From the NCBI RefSeq assembly GCF_021018805.1, contig NC_086247.1, forward strand, positions 144,824,378-144,888,377: a stretch of 64,000 nucleotides of DNA, written 5' to 3'. Both the position numbers and the translations under genes were made by a program. The DNA is from Prinia subflava. Taxonomy: Eukaryota > Chordata > Aves > Passeriformes > Cisticolidae. Under the pieces are notes generated by a model. That model worked only from the letters and a program-made list of their open reading frames with translations. It was not told the origin of the DNA and did not search any database. This document shows, one piece after another, positions 36,813 to 50,600 of the stretch. The stretch's first letter is position 1. Each line of letters opens with the position of its first letter.

Positions 36813-39800
36813 TTTACTGTAAACCTTTTCACTTAATTTCTATTTTTTCTCACTCTTTCCTCCTTTTGGATCTCGTTCTTGTTGTTCTTGCTGTCTGTCA
36901 CGCTGTAGTAACATAACAAGAAGATCTCCTGACATTCCATGAAAAATCCAGTGAAAGCAGATGTCCTTGTGATGTTTTCAACAGGAAATTGTGCAGAAAA
37001 GACCAGCAGGACCTGGGCCCCAAATTACAATGCTGCTGAATTGTCCCTTGTGGTTGTTTCAGCAAGGTCTGTGGATGGAAGAAGTGTTCTTCCACTCCTG
37101 ACTTGTGCATCTCCTTAGGTTTTATTTAGAGCACTACTTTCAGGACTTTGGTTGCTATCAGAAATATTCTCTCAATAAATTTTTGCTGAGATCTGGTGTG
37201 TGGTTATTTGTGTGCAGCACACAGGAGGTTTAAGTGGTGGTATCCTTTTAGACAAAATGGGATTTAACCCACATTTAAATAATAAAATACAGCTTATTTG
37301 ATATTTTAAATGCCATTTTGAAGTTTTGCATATTATCAATTCATGAATTAACCAAGTCTTCAAGGAATTTTTAAATTAAGCAATGGAAAATAGAAAAGAA
37401 GCCTCTTTAGCAATGCATGTAATTCCATAACAAAATGTAATCTTTCTGTCTATTTGTGCACCTCTGTGTCAGAACCACCTCGAGTAAATATAGAATAGTA
37501 ACTTTAAAGATAAAACTTCAAATGTGCCCAGAACAATATCGTGTTTCTGAGGTATCATCAACATTATAAAATATAATGACCAGTATTAATTATAATTGGA
37601 AACTTTTCTTTTTTGGTTAAATTAGGCTTATCCTTATGCTGTATGTAATTGGGGGATTTTGTGTTCAGAAAATTTTAGTAATTCCTATTGTTTTCATGTT
37701 TACAAGTAAATTATTTTCAGTGATTTACATCCATTGCCAGCCATTACATCCATTTTTGGTGGAATTAGTGTGTTGGTGGTTTTTAACCTTCTACTAAATA
37801 TATATGTACAATACAGTTGGTGATGATGCTTGTGACAGGTGTAGCTGAGTTATTTTTCCTTAAAAGAAAAACTTATTTTTCAAGTGAAGCATAAGCTAAT
37901 CTTTAAAATCAACTAAATATCTAATGTTTTGGTAGAAAAATACAACAGGAAACATTTAATTTGTTGATTAGAAAATGCCTTGTTGTTGTTAGAAAGTTTC
38001 AGCTCTCAGAGGTTGCTGTGTAAGAATCCTCTGCTTGTGTGTGTTTGACTGGAAGTCGATGTTTCTGCACTGCTAAGTCAAATAAGTGATTCCATGTGAA
38101 TATTTTTCAGCTTGTCATCAGCAACTGTGCGTGTTTCAGTTTGGTCTGCAAGTGCTTATTCACACAATAATCCTTTTGATACTAATACTGCTAATTAGAG
38201 CTGTTCCTGTGCAAATGGCTGGCAGGTCGGGGTCAGAATGAGCAGATGAATATAAGGATAAAGGCCATCTTCTGAAACTTTAGAATTTGTCAGTCATTTC
38301 CACATGGTCCTATTATAGAATAAGTTTGGAAAGAATTGCAAAATATGAAACTTTAAACAGCAAACTCTAAACTATTTCTCAGTGGCATATGTGGGTCTCA
38401 GCTTCTTCTCGTGGTTATTTCTGCATGTGGAAAACGTTGCACAAATTATTGTGATTTCATTTTCAAGTACAAGATCTGGTCCCCCAAAATTATGATTTAT
38501 GGTGATTAGAGTCTACTCTTCTTTTTGTCTTAGTTTAAGACATATGGAAGTATGGAAGTAAAAATAAAATACTGGGACTTTAATCCAAGCTACTAATGTA
38601 AATGTTAAGATCTCTTGTGACCTCGCCATTCTTCTCTACATTAGTGTAATGTACCTTCCTTGCATTTTTCTTTTGCCTTTATCTTCCTTGCTCTGTAAAA
38701 ATTAGCATGTTTCAATATTGGAGAATTTCCCAATTAGTCTCAAGTCAATCATTTGACATTCATAGGTATTAGTATCAGTGGAATTTGTTTGATACGTTTC
38801 TCTAGTGTAACTCTCTGGGAACCAAGCAGGTAAGATGCTATTTTTCTTTGTTATTCACAACAAGGTACTTTTTCCTGGTATAATTTTTCAAGCTGAAAAA
38901 AAAGGGGGATCATCACGAAAAGCCATTTTTGTAGTAGCTCCAAGGAGAAATAAGCCATATCATCTATATCTCTTTGGTTCAGAGGTAATTTGGTGTACCT
39001 GTATTGAACGCAGCGATACCGATTCTATAATTTTATCTAAATAAGCACTAACTTCAGATGAAACTATGAAAGCTAAATAATGCATACACATCAGAAAGCA
39101 CACTGTGCCCTTTCTATCTTCCCCAGCTCTCTAGTCTCTATCTAAATCAATATCTGCGTACTGCTGTGATGGCTCACAGCACGACCTGCATTTGGCATAC
39201 TGAAACTGTTACATGCTTTAAAGCAACATAGGATCTTTTGGAAAGGCACTTTTTCCCTCAAAATGCTACTGCCAATGAAACCCCATACAAATGGTCAATA
39301 ACAACCAATTGCCTCTGTTACAGAAGTCACTGAAATGGAAAAGTAACCTATACAACAGAAAATAAACTGAAAGGAAATTTTTATTCTGGATCTCGAGGGG
39401 GGTTTCTGTTTCACTAATCCAGAAAGCTTAACTTTGGTAATATATGCTTCTCTATTTATTTGCATTTCTTTCTGGTCTTTACCTTTGTTACAATGTAAAG
39501 TGATACATACTACATTACTTCTAGAAATAAGTGGATTTGATCTCTGGGATTATTTCAGTCCCAGGCTTTGGTTTGCTTTGTTTTCTTTTCCCCCTTCCCC
39601 TTTTTAGCAATATATTGAGGAAATATCCATATCTACAGCAACAATTTGATTTTAAGCCAATCCTTACAAGTATAGTTGCAGATCCTTTACCTGACTGCAT
39701 TCCTGGAAATATGAGGAAATTTGAATTATTGTATGCAGTACTAGAAATGGAAACAGGGAAATAAAACATAATGGCTAGCGACACGTCTTACAAGATGCTG

Positions 39801-40079
39801 CAATAAAAATATTAGCTCTGTCTGAAATTCAAGGATTGATGAGCATTTCCTAACTGATATGTAGTTATGCTTATTTCAGCAGGGCTGAAAATGTATGGGG
39901 GACAGAATGAGCCTGAAAATGTTCCCTCTGGCAAAATACAAAAGTTATTTTACTGGGTAAAAAAATGTTCCTGTGTAGAAACTTTGTAAAAGGTGAAATA
40001 GGTCTGCTTCCTCCTTTTTAAGACATCCAGGTGGGGCTGAACAAGTAGCTATTAAATCTCAGAGTTCTCCTTAAAGAAC
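36813..40079. other. AT-rich intron, nothing recognised
   Basis: No exon or named repeat in about 3.3 kb. At 38805-38828 a TTTCTCTAG...CAG|GTAAGA pair frames a 24-bp segment, but in the required phase it opens with a stop, so it was rejected. Confidence 0.4.
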
Positions 40080-40275
40080 CACTCAGCTGTTAGGAGTGGT
40101 GAGGCCCTGGCACAGGCTGCCCAGAGAAGCTGTGGATCTGTCCCATCTCTGGAAGTGTTCAGAGCCAGGCCAGATGGGCCTCTGGGCAACCTGGACTAGT
40201 GGGAGGTTTCCCAGCCCATGGCACTAGATGGAATTAGATGGTCTTTAAGGCCCCTTCAATCCAACCATCCTATAT
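40080..40275 (+). mobile_element. CR1 LINE 3' terminal fragment (avian CR1)
   Basis: GGCACAGGCTGCCCAGAGAA (40109-40128), CATCTCTGGAAGTGTTCAGA (40144-40163), GGCCTCTGGGCAACCTGGAC, TAGTGGGAGGTTTCCCAGCC and TTAGATGGTCTTTAAGGCCC (40234-40253) then CTTCAATCCAACCATCCTAT reproduce the CR1 3' untranslated end in order. It is sense to the host gene and only about 200 bp long. Less decayed than the old CR1 copies. Confidence 0.93.
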
Positions 40276-43200
40276 TTCTCTGCTTTTAGGGGACATATTT
40301 ATTGTATTTAACCTCATGTTTCAGCTACAAACTTGTGAGTTAGAACAACTTGTTTTCTGTGATCCAGGTTTCAAAAAAGCTGCTCTGCCTACTCGGAAAG
40401 TATCCTCTACTATGTCTTGAAGAGGGCAAGTTTCATCTTTCAACCTTGGCCACAGCCAATGTGCAGCTCCAGTGCCCTGGGAACGCACAATTTTCTTCTG
40501 CTCTTATTTCCCTGAGGAGGGCTGTGATCCCCACTTCTGCCTGGGCTGGGGTGTAGGGGCACATGTGGGAGGTGATAACACTTTTGTCAGTCTGCATTCC
40601 CTCCCAAAGTCTGGGAAGCCCTAGGAAACGTCAAACTTCAGCCAATTTGTGCTTACACTGGGGTAGTGGAACTGCAGGTTGGACTTTATTATAGTCTTGA
40701 AAAGAAAATTGAGGTCTGTGAGTACAAAGGTAGAAATGTTGCCTTAAACTTTCTTCTTGTAATTTGTGCTCACAAAGTGAAGGTACTTTTCTGTCATATA
40801 CAAAGGTCAATCAATACATGAAATGTACTGTACATCACTTCTTGTTTTTACTTTCAAAATCTCATGACCATTGCCGGAAAATACTTCTGCAACTTTTGAG
40901 CAACCACTCTAGCAATCATGACTGTACATACACTCTGCTGTTATTTGAGAAGATATGTTTAAAAATAATTATAAAAAGGAAAGAAAATAGAAAAAGGGTG
41001 TTTTTTTCTTGCCCTTTTGGCTTTCTTTTTTGTTTCTCTGTCTGTTTTCAGTTTCCTATTTAAACATCGTGCATTTCCATTCTTTCATTCTTTTCATTGG
41101 TTGCTTTGGGAAGACTAAAATGAAGAAGTATTGTTTCTTTGTATAATTAACATTACAGATTGCTAACTAGAGAAATCTACACTAAAAATTCCTTATTTAT
41201 ATGTCATATGTTTTGCTAAGTCTAAAAGGTGTTACATGATGTTATCTAAATTACGTGCAGGTTCAATAGCTACAATTCTATTAAACCAATGTATTTTAAC
41301 TTCATCTATTATAAAATGTATTAAAGTATCTATAGACTCTAAAATTAGGTCAAAGTTTTTCAATGCAAATTTAAATCTTCAACACCAACACCTGAACAAA
41401 CATATTTCCAACTTGATTACTGAGTTTACCTGTGTTCCTTATTTTAAAGTCTGGTTTATTTTGTCTTTGTCATCTCACCTGATGGTCTCAGCTCAGTGAA
41501 TTCATTTGTTCACTGTGAGCCCACACAACCAAATCACCAGGCTCATCCCATGAGCAGATCCCTGTAGTGACCTCAGGTTGGGCTGGGTTTATCCTCTCCT
41601 ACTCAGAGTTGGTTTGCTCCTTAATCTTATTCACAGGGATGTCTGAGCTGGCTGCTCCTCTCCCTCAATCACTCCAAAACTGCAAGTCAGTAATGCATCC
41701 CTTTCTGTAGAGTTTTCTATACCTGGATTTATCCTGGACTTTGATTTTACTCTCTCTGAAGTCTCAATGATCCACAGAGGAAGAACTGTTTCTTTTCACA
41801 TTAAGATTATGAAACTGTTTTAGAGAAACAAGTAGTAAACACGCAATAACATGGGTCAGATTGAAAATCCAAATACTTCCTGATTAAAATGTTTCTCAAG
41901 ATATGCAGACTTCAGCTTTTCTTTCCACTTTCACATCCAGTAGTTGTTTGGAATTACGTAATTCATCAGATGAATTACTCAAACACATATTGGACATAAC
42001 ATTGTAATTCAGATGATGCAAATTTTCCTTCAAGTGAATCAGAATTCAGGAGAAGCAGATGTGTCATGGCAATGGGGTTCACCTGGGCCAGTGGTGTGTC
42101 TGGGTGTTTACCTTACCAGGTTTATCATGATTATTGTGCTAAACCTTGTAACCTTAGGATACAGCAACCCCTAGAGCTACCACAGCATTTGGACTTTGAG
42201 TCAAGCACATTGTGTCAACTGTGTGTAGAAGTCTGCTGAAAATGCCCCAGTTGGCCAAAGAACAGCTCTGTGATACTTGCATATCAAATGCTTATTGAAA
42301 AAATGACAGTGAGTATTCTTTCCACATAATTTTAATCCAACTTTCAGTGATTTTATTGGCTGTGGCTTGCAGGATGCCACGCTCAGATTTTCATTCATCT
42401 CTCTTTAGACAGTGCTTATTTTTAGAGCTGCAGTCGCCATGGTGCCTGGGAGGGAGAAAACATTTCTGTGTGATAACAACTTGGAGAAGATCCCTGTTGA
42501 CATAGTAAAGATTGTCATCTGTGATATCACATCTTAAAAGTAGCAATATTGAGGAGAAAATAATAAAAAATCAGATTTCTAGTATACTCAGAATGCGTAT
42601 CTGTTGTGTATATACCCACTTCACTATGATGAGATTGCAAACCTGGAGCAGCATGAAGAAACATAAAGAGTTCCAGCAATAGAAAATATTGCTGTTATTT
42701 GATTTATCCAGGTCATAGATGTTATTGTAGCCACACCTTTCTCAGACTTCTTTAGGAGGGTGAACATCTTTTCCTAATTTAGGTTACTAATGTGAATTAT
42801 TTTCTGGTTTTCTATAAAAGCCCAACTAAGCCATAGCAATAACTAGGAGCAGTCTATCCCCAGGCAGTTGGATAAGCCAAGTATATTAAGGAAAAGCAAC
42901 AGTGTAACAAAACCTTGTCCAGTTACCATTTAAGTAACTTTCATGTTTCATTCTCATCCTTTCTCTCCTCTATTGTCTTTTTAATATCAGTCTTCAAGGA
43001 AGAGAATATTTTTTGAGCACATGCATTTGAATGTGGTAGCAACTGTTCATTTCTACACTATAGCTTTAAAAGGCAGGGTTTTAAATGTGAAAAGCAGAAA
43101 TTTTCTATTTGCAAAAATAAAAGAAAAAAAAAGAAAGAGAAAAAAAGCCAAACAAAAAGCATGCCTGAAAAAAGGATCATTTTGAAAGATTCCAGTTTTA

Positions 43201-46099
43201 ATCTCTGAGATCTGCTCTAATTTTTTTCCTTGAGTTTATTAGCCTGAGCATATAACGTATTCCCAATTGGTCAATCAAGCCTTGAGAGTTGCCTACGTCT
43301 CACTTATTATAACTCTAAAATCACAACTTGAAATACTTGCTCTGTGGTCCTTACCCTCACAGTCGCCTTCTGTGGCCAGGCAGATTTATTCAAAAATGAT
43401 GAATTTCCTTATACTGTGACACTGAACTGCTGTTCATGCAGTAATTTTAAAGTAATGTTTCTTTCTCAGGAATCAGAGGATTTGTTGCTCATCTATCTAA
43501 AACTTCAGGGATACAAGGCAGATCCTAATTTTGTCATTCATTGCAAAGCTGTCGTTCCTAAAAGCCTCCACACTTACAACAATTTCCAGCAATCTGATAG
43601 CTTGTTTGTAGAGATGATCAGTCAGATTTTTCAGCACTTCATAATCTTCAGTAACAATTGTTTTGTTATCCTTTGATCTTTATCTCAATTACTTTATTTT
43701 TTTCTTTCACTTTAATCCCAGGATCCAAAGTCTTTGAATTTAGACATTGCAACAATCGAAATCAAAATTATTTCTGGCCACATTTGAATAGCTGCTAAAT
43801 TCTCGCAAAACAGATTTTACAAATCTGTGTCATTTAACGTTATGGCCAGTGAAGTGAACAGATCTGCAGTCAGTTCCTGGTTAGAAGAAACTTCAGAGGA
43901 GAATTCAGATGTTCAGCTATCGGATGTGTATCTGCCAGTGGTGCTGGATATCTTTAGCATCCTGTGACTCAACCACGAACATGAGAAGCTCAGGTAAATA
44001 AATACACAAAGGAATGGAGAGAAGCATGTCATTGAGATGCAGTTCATTTCTGACATGACCCATCTGTCTTCTGGAGCTCATGAAAACTCGTCCCCTCTAA
44101 TAACCATTTTATCATGTCTGACAGAGTTTCTCTTGCTGTCTTAATGCTGGACTGATGTGGGCTAAGCACACCCTGGCAGCAGTTGCGATTCAAATTTCTA
44201 TTTTGTCTTTTGCTGGAAAACAGATGATTGATTGCCAGTGCAGTTCAGAAACACATGGGCCATTCATTCCTGGCTAGTTTTCTTCGTGCACTTTCTACAA
44301 TTGTCACTGTTTCCCTCAGTTCTTATTACAGAGCAAATCATTCCCTTGCCCCTCATCCTGCTGTGCATTCAAGGTTCCCAGCTGTCCTCATTTTCTCTAT
44401 TCTTTTAGGAAAATCTCGTCAAGAATCTGCTCTTCAATGCCTTTTTCCTAATTTTCTGTGGTTTTAGGATCTCTTGTGCAAACCCACATGGGATATGGTC
44501 ATTTGCATTATTCCACCCCATTATCTTATTTAAGCCATGCCACTTCCAATTGAAGTTGTCTGGTGTATTACTCTGGTTGTGGTTATTCTTTGCAGCGTTT
44601 ACTTTGATCCTCTTCTTCAAATGCAACATTTGAAAACCCTCTCTGCCTGATGCTTTTCTTCTCTAAGCTAAGTGTCATGTACACATGATTACTGACCACA
44701 AAATACATTAGTTTAGCAAATATTTGTGCTCTCCAAATGTTTGCTGTGCTGCATGCTTTGTCTTCTAAGAGACAAAGGTACAGGCATAGAGATAATTTTA
44801 TGACAAACTAATTGATGGCAGGAGGTTTTGTGTCTCTTTCTAACTCTGTGTGACTGACAGAAATTATCTAAGTAATGAGAAAGATCATACTATTTTTATT
44901 TTTCTCACAAGGATTCAGTGAAGAACTGATTAAATTTTCTAGAGCATTGTGGGAATATGGATCCCAAAATTATTTTGGGTTTTATCCTACCTGAAGACAA
45001 CTGAACATACTTATTCAGATGTCATTAGGACCTTGTTTTATTTCTCATCGCTGTTTAATTTAATTTGTCACAGGAAAAAAAATTATCCAAGTATGCTCAA
45101 AGCACGCTGTATTTCCAATTGGATGCGGTAATGGTAGTAGCAGTGTCTGTGGTTTAGTGTTATTAATGGCAATATTTTCTGTCTGAATATTCACCAGGTG
45201 CATATCAGAAATGTAATCTCATAATTTTATCTAACAATAAAACTTCAGCATCTCATTTACAGGGGAAAATGGTAGAAAATTTGTTAGGTTTATTTTTCCA
45301 TACTGAGAAATCCTTCAGGATAAAATCAAATTTTACTGTTTCCAGGTACTGCTGTATCGTCAAAAATTTAGTTAAAGGGTTTAATTTAACTACTTTTTCT
45401 AAGTATTCCACACTGAGCGCTCCTGTAACTGGGGTGATTTTTACCTTTGGAGAAATAAGGCTTAACCTATGGGGAAGTCTAGATGAAAAAATTAATTTAC
45501 CTGCCCTTTCCTATACTGAATTATTGTATTTAAACTTGGACCAGTTAGACATGATGTCCTTTTCATAAGTCCCTGTTCAGAGTAGATTATTTCCAAATCC
45601 TGTCAGCAATCCTATATATTGGACTCTCCTGCTGTTTATAAAGTATCTAAGAAACCTTTCTATAAATATATTCTATCCATTTTTATTTAGAACTTTTGAT
45701 TCAAGCATTTTCCATCCTCATCCCCAATTTTCTATTGGACTGATTCCCTCAGAAAACTTCTTATTCATTGACATCTTTACCAGTCTCTTTAACCAGCAGG
45801 ATTTTCATTTGAGCTGATTAAATTTTACTTCTCTTTGTTTTATAACAAATGCATATTTTCTTAAAATAAAAAAGTTACTATTTTATTTGTTAACAATAAT
45901 TTGTTTGCTTTCCTTGTTACCTATATCTAATTTCCCTGATTCCTTATGTCCCCCAAAATTCAGGAGGGTACACTAAGGCCTGTTTTTTCTTTTGCTGTAA
46001 AAATTTATGGGCTATTTTAATACAGATTAGTGCAAGTGCAATACCAAAGCACTGTAGGTGGTAAAACCCAGTTATCATTTGTATGATTAGTTTCACCTT
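40276..46099. other. AT-rich intron, nothing recognised
   Basis: About 5.8 kb. An A-rich tract lies at 43111-43160. The 110-codon + frame at 43344-43676 has no recognised domain. A 36-bp segment at 43958-43993 between TTTAG and GTAAAT is open in phase 1 but resembles no PTPRN2 sequence. Old unrecognised transposons may be present at 43.3-44.7 and 45.6-45.9 kb. Confidence 0.4.
43111..43160 (+). repeat. A-rich low-complexity tract
   Basis: AAAATAAAAGAAAAAAAAAG and further A runs broken by single G or C. Confidence 0.75.
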
Positions 46100-46400
46100 G
46101 TAGCCGTGTCTCTGAAAAATGCAATTAACAGTTTCATATTCAGCATAGCTGGCTTTTATTCCTGCTGCATGGTGTGCAGCATTTGCATCATAAAAAAAAC
46201 CCTAATTGGTAAACACAGCCTTGCCAGATTCTCTGCAATTCACCCAATTCTCGTCCTGTTAATTGGCTCAGCTTCAACACCCGTTGGATGGGTTTTCAAA
46301 GGCAGCCGCAGATTAGAGAGCTCGCAAGCACTTGTGTTTCACAGCACTGACTCCGAGGAGACTGAGGGAGGAAAAAAAATATTTTAAATGAATGCTGAAT
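46100..46400. promoter_or_regulatory. Candidate developmental enhancer-like noncoding block
   Basis: Contains a perfect octamer ATTTGCAT at 46181-46188 (POU-type), CTAATTGG at 46202-46209 and TTAATTGG at 46259-46266 (NKX/homeodomain-type), GCAATTAA at about 46121, and more CpG than surrounding intron (about 46253-46353). The combination resembles conserved noncoding elements common in long neuronal gene introns. A 93-codon + frame runs through it but has no protein support. Inference only. Confidence 0.25.
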
Positions 46401-47310
46401 GCAGGCAAGCTCTCTGGTCCAAGGGTTGCTATGGAAACTGTTTTGTCTGCTAATCTGATAGCAGAGTGTATGTTTATTGGTACACATCTCTAATGACCTT
46501 CAGAGCCTAAACTCAGCTGGAAAGGAGTATTCCACCGCTGTGGTCAGAGACAGCAGCTAAGTGATTACATCCTGAACTCTATTATTGTAGCTTATACTGT
46601 TGTCAGGTGGGTTGGGGGATTTTTTTCCCCTTCGTTATTGTTGTTCCCTGCTATGCATTGCCCCAAAAATGACAATTTGCAGTGCTTAGATGCATAGCTT
46701 TGGTAGCAGATACCATGTGTCAGATACAGGATGTAAAGTTTCTAGGGTGAGGTCTTTAAGCCAGAAATTCTTGTATTGCTGAGCTGAGGGAATTTGTCCT
46801 TTTTCTGTCTCTAATAATGGGTTACTTCAAAATAGCAGTGATTCTAAAAAAAAAAAATTTAAAAAAGATAAATTTAATAGGATGTGTTATCCTGGCAGAA
46901 TAGAGGGAAATGTGATATTCATCTTCCTGATAAACAAACAGATTTAAACTCAATCTTTTAAACCTAAGCAATATTTTTCCTCCTACTGCTAGAAAAGGTA
47001 ATTCTCAAAATTCCAGAATTATACCTTTAAGTTAGAGACATTAATTATAGCAGTTTTGCTGACAGTTTTTAATTTTGTAATAATAGTACACAAACTTATT
47101 ACTGGAGAAATTTCTAGAAGCATACAAAAACAAACTGTATCCTAATTAACCAAGCAATCTTTCTTTAAATCTGGGGGTGTTGACTCTGCCTTAATTACCA
47201 GCCCTGCATGCATGGGTGCCGTACGATACCCAATTAATACAGGAGCTGTCACAGAGGAGGATTGTGGGGTTGTTTATAAATCCTGCAATGACACCTCGGC
47301 CTTGTTCATC
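46401..47310. other. Intron, nothing firm
   Basis: A poly-A/T patch at about 46847-46870. A TAATTA-rich segment with CCCTGCATGCATGGGTGCCG (about 47201-47220) near 47130-47330 could be regulatory. Confidence 0.3.
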
Positions 47311-47680
47311 TCAACCTCCACCAGGTATCATTGTGACCCTTAAGACTTCACCTAGTGAAAATCCTGAGTTTTGAGGTGAATGGGAAGGTGCCAGAGGAGC
47401 GTTGTCAAGGCTGTGCGTCTCCCGCCTCCTGGATGTGGGGGATGCACGGCATGGAGCTTGTAGGAGGGCTGGAGATCCAGGAGATGGGCTGGCTGCTGCC
47501 CTGGGATGCTGCCAGCCCTTGAGGGCTTTGCTTTTTGCCCACACAAGAAGAGATAAATCTATTTCCATGCTTGTCCTCCTTCCCTGTCTGCAGGCCGATC
47601 CCAGGCCTCCCAAGGGGCAGGTGGAGGCTCCAAAGGTAGGGAGCCTCCAATCCTTTGTCACCCAACAGAATGACATCTGA
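47311..47680. other. GC- and CpG-rich block with exon-like signals
   Basis: G+C rises sharply here, and open frames occur on both strands, including a 156-codon frame on the - strand (47311-47781). At 47594-47635 a 42-bp segment lies between a strong acceptor (CCTTCCCTGTCTGCAG) and GTAGGG. It is open in phases 0 and 1. None of the encoded peptides resembles PTPRN2 or another family I know. It could be a lineage-specific or cryptic exon, a CpG-rich regulatory element or old transposon. Confidence 0.2.
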
Positions 47681-50600
47681 GGATTAAGACATAAATAAAA
47701 AGGAAAGTTAAGTGACATAGTAGATGAAAACAGGCAAGAAATATAAAAAAATTCAGGAGTGATAAAGCTACCTACATCCACCTACATTCAATGAGTGAAT
47801 GGTGAGGACCACCAAAAAGAATGAAGGGAAGAAGTAGAGGAAAATTTATAGAAGAGGCTCAAAGATAACTGCTATGAAATGAGGGAACTATCTGAATTAT
47901 TTTGCCTGCCAGTATGTGTGAAGTTTGATTTCCTCACTTTAAAATCTTTGATTCCAGAATTTTGATCCTGGTCATTAATGAAAAAATAAGATAATTAGCA
48001 TACTGGGGCTACTTCTCTGCTATTGGGATCTCCTCTGTCTTTTTGTTATTACTGTTAGAGCTTAGGACAGTGGAAACACCACAGACCTGCAAACTTTCCT
48101 AGTGGTGAGGTCTTGACATCTGCAAATGTCACCAAGCAGTACGAGCCTAAATCTGTGGTCCTGCAGTCACTGGTCCCCTATTTCACTTCCTCCAAGGGGC
48201 TCCAACACCACCTTATTGGGAAAAAGGCATAAAACCAGTCTCCATGCTAGGATATTGGGTGTTTCTTTACCTGAGCTGCAGTCGTTTATGTCAGCTCTTC
48301 AAACTGAGTTAGTGCAGAGAATTTCTTTTTAAACCTTTTCAGAAAGGAGCTTTTCATCCCTCCTGCTCATCATCCTCCTATTCTTTGCCAAAATTTGGTT
48401 GTTGAGTGTGGCATCAAATTTCCTTGTCCTCCAAATGCTTCATTTCTAGGCTTGACCCTCTCCCCATTTCAAGCTTTGATCTTTAAAAATTAAATAACTT
48501 GGAGATTAATATCAAGCCTTCTTTTATTTTCCTCTATATTAGCTGTTATTTTCTTTTGAAAATATCAGTCCCTGCATTGTATGAATTTGATTTAAGCCGT
48601 GGCTGCAGCTGCTCCAGTCGAGCAGAGCCGTGAGCTCACCTAGCCGTGGAGGCAATTCCGAGCTGTTTGTCTGTGCCAGGGCTTCAGGAAGGGACCTGCT
48701 GCATGTAACTGGAACAAAACACGTATTTTCATGTAGGGGTTTGATTCTTCACTTGATGAGATAGAAAAATACGTATAGTAAAGGCTAGACTGGTTTGGGG
48801 TGTTTTATCTCTTCGAAGTTTTGCTGAATTTCGTTCCTAAGAGCTGACTTAGGTTCAAAAAACCAAAAATCTTCAAATCACCGTCATGTGCTTCTCTTTC
48901 ATCGATTAAGGCATTTATCTTCATATATATTTTAAAAAATAATGACAATGCTTTCTATTCTGCTCTGTGAAGAGTATCCAAGACCCTGGACTTATCCAGA
49001 AATTGATTTTCTTTTTTTATTTTTTTTTTAAGTGGGCGAAAGACGGTTGCAATTTTATTCTTTAATTTCTGTCATTATTCCTTGAATGCAGTCCTCCAGT
49101 CTGCTTCTGAAAGGTGCTTGAGAACCCTGATTTTTTCCCCTAAATTACCAAGTTATTAATGATCAGCTTTGTATCTCAGTAAGGAGTGCAGTTAGGGCTA
49201 CTTAGTAAGCTGTTCAAAGCTAATTTCTACATCTCCTTTAGAGCCCCAATCCCAATGCAAGTGAAGTCAATTGAAAATTTTCAGTGCAGAAGGACAAAGT
49301 TCTAAATTGTCCCATTTCTTTTAGTTAGGGTTAGCTCTGAAAAAGCTGCTTTTTAAAAAAACAATCCATTGGCTGTTTTCTGCTTGAAAAGCATGGTTAC
49401 AGGAAATGTATTTGCACTTTAAAAGAGATCAGGGAGCAGAAATGGAAAGCTGAGTTTTGTTCCCTGAATGAGAAAAGCATATATGTGAGTACTATTGCTT
49501 TTTACAGTTTGCAAAAAGGCATGTAATGTTTCAGTAAAAAAATCTTTCCTGTGTATCTGATTCTAAAATATGTGTGTACCATGTCTCTATTGTAATTATT
49601 TCTGCTGCTATTAATTGAACAATGGAGACAATGGTTGAGACAATGTTCAGACAATGGTTGAATCATCTTTCAAATGTAAGGATACCTGCATCAAGATGCA
49701 CTGAAAGTTCCAGTTGTGAGTTTTTATGGTAAACTAATAATTTTGATCAGAACAAAAACATAATTAACTCTTTCATTTGATAGAAAATATTTCATTAAGG
49801 TCACTTTCACAAAGAATTCCAAGCATTTTCAGTTTTCAGCCTAATGAGAAAAAAAAGTGCCATTTTGCAAAATTCAGAGCCCTTTTTTTCCTTTTTTTAG
49901 TATCTGGTGTAAAAAATAAAGAAACATTTCTGTGGAAGAAGTTGTGTCAAATTTGTCATGTATTCTTATTCTTGAGCTTGTACTTGTTGACACAACTGAT
50001 TTCACCCTTCCAGTAGTTCAGGTTTTTTATAGAATTCTCTGATATCTGAGAAGGGAAAGAAAAAATCAGTTTCTAGTCCACCTGAATAGTCTGTTCTGGA
50101 AACTGCCTATTTAAAGTGTGGAATTTGAACAATTTTTTTGATTATGTTAGCTATCATTGAAATGGAGTCTTCTGTTTGATTTGTTATTCACTTTGGCTGG
50201 TGATAATTATTTCTAGAAATCTCATTAGTTAAACATTTCTAAATAAGCTTTCAATCCAGTTTGTCTATAGAGACAAAAAAATCTGTAAAAGAGGATTATG
50301 TATTGTTCTATATTTTATACACTAGGGGTTTTTTTCAGAGAAGACCCAAAATAACTTTTTTATTTTAAATTTTGTTTTACCCGTATTGAGTGAAAAGACA
50401 TTATGACATTCAGGAGTACAGGAGCAGTTTGTTCATTCCTTGCCACCTTGCTCGCTGCTGTGGCAGTGAATCACTTCTGAGTCATTACCATCATCACTTG
50501 TGCAGGGCTTCACTGATTTTGTCCTGCTGATGCCTGGGGGTTCTGCCTTCCTGTGCAAGGCTGAGTTAGCCAATCCTTACAGCACCTCGGAGCAACCATA

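Noticed and set aside
36233..36916. 227-codon + frame and 184-codon - frame
   Set aside because: Pure translation of (CCTT)n as LPSF or KEGR; no gene.
38805..38828. 24-bp microexon-like segment before GTAAGA
   Set aside because: In phase 1, which the upstream exon requires, it reads straight into TAA.
43958..43993. 36-bp segment between TTTAG and GTAAAT
   Set aside because: Open in phase 1 but the acceptor has a poor pyrimidine tract and the peptide resembles nothing known.
47311..47781. 156-codon - strand frame
   Set aside because: Sits in GC-rich sequence where several frames are open; proline/serine-rich with no domain, initiation context or splice evidence.
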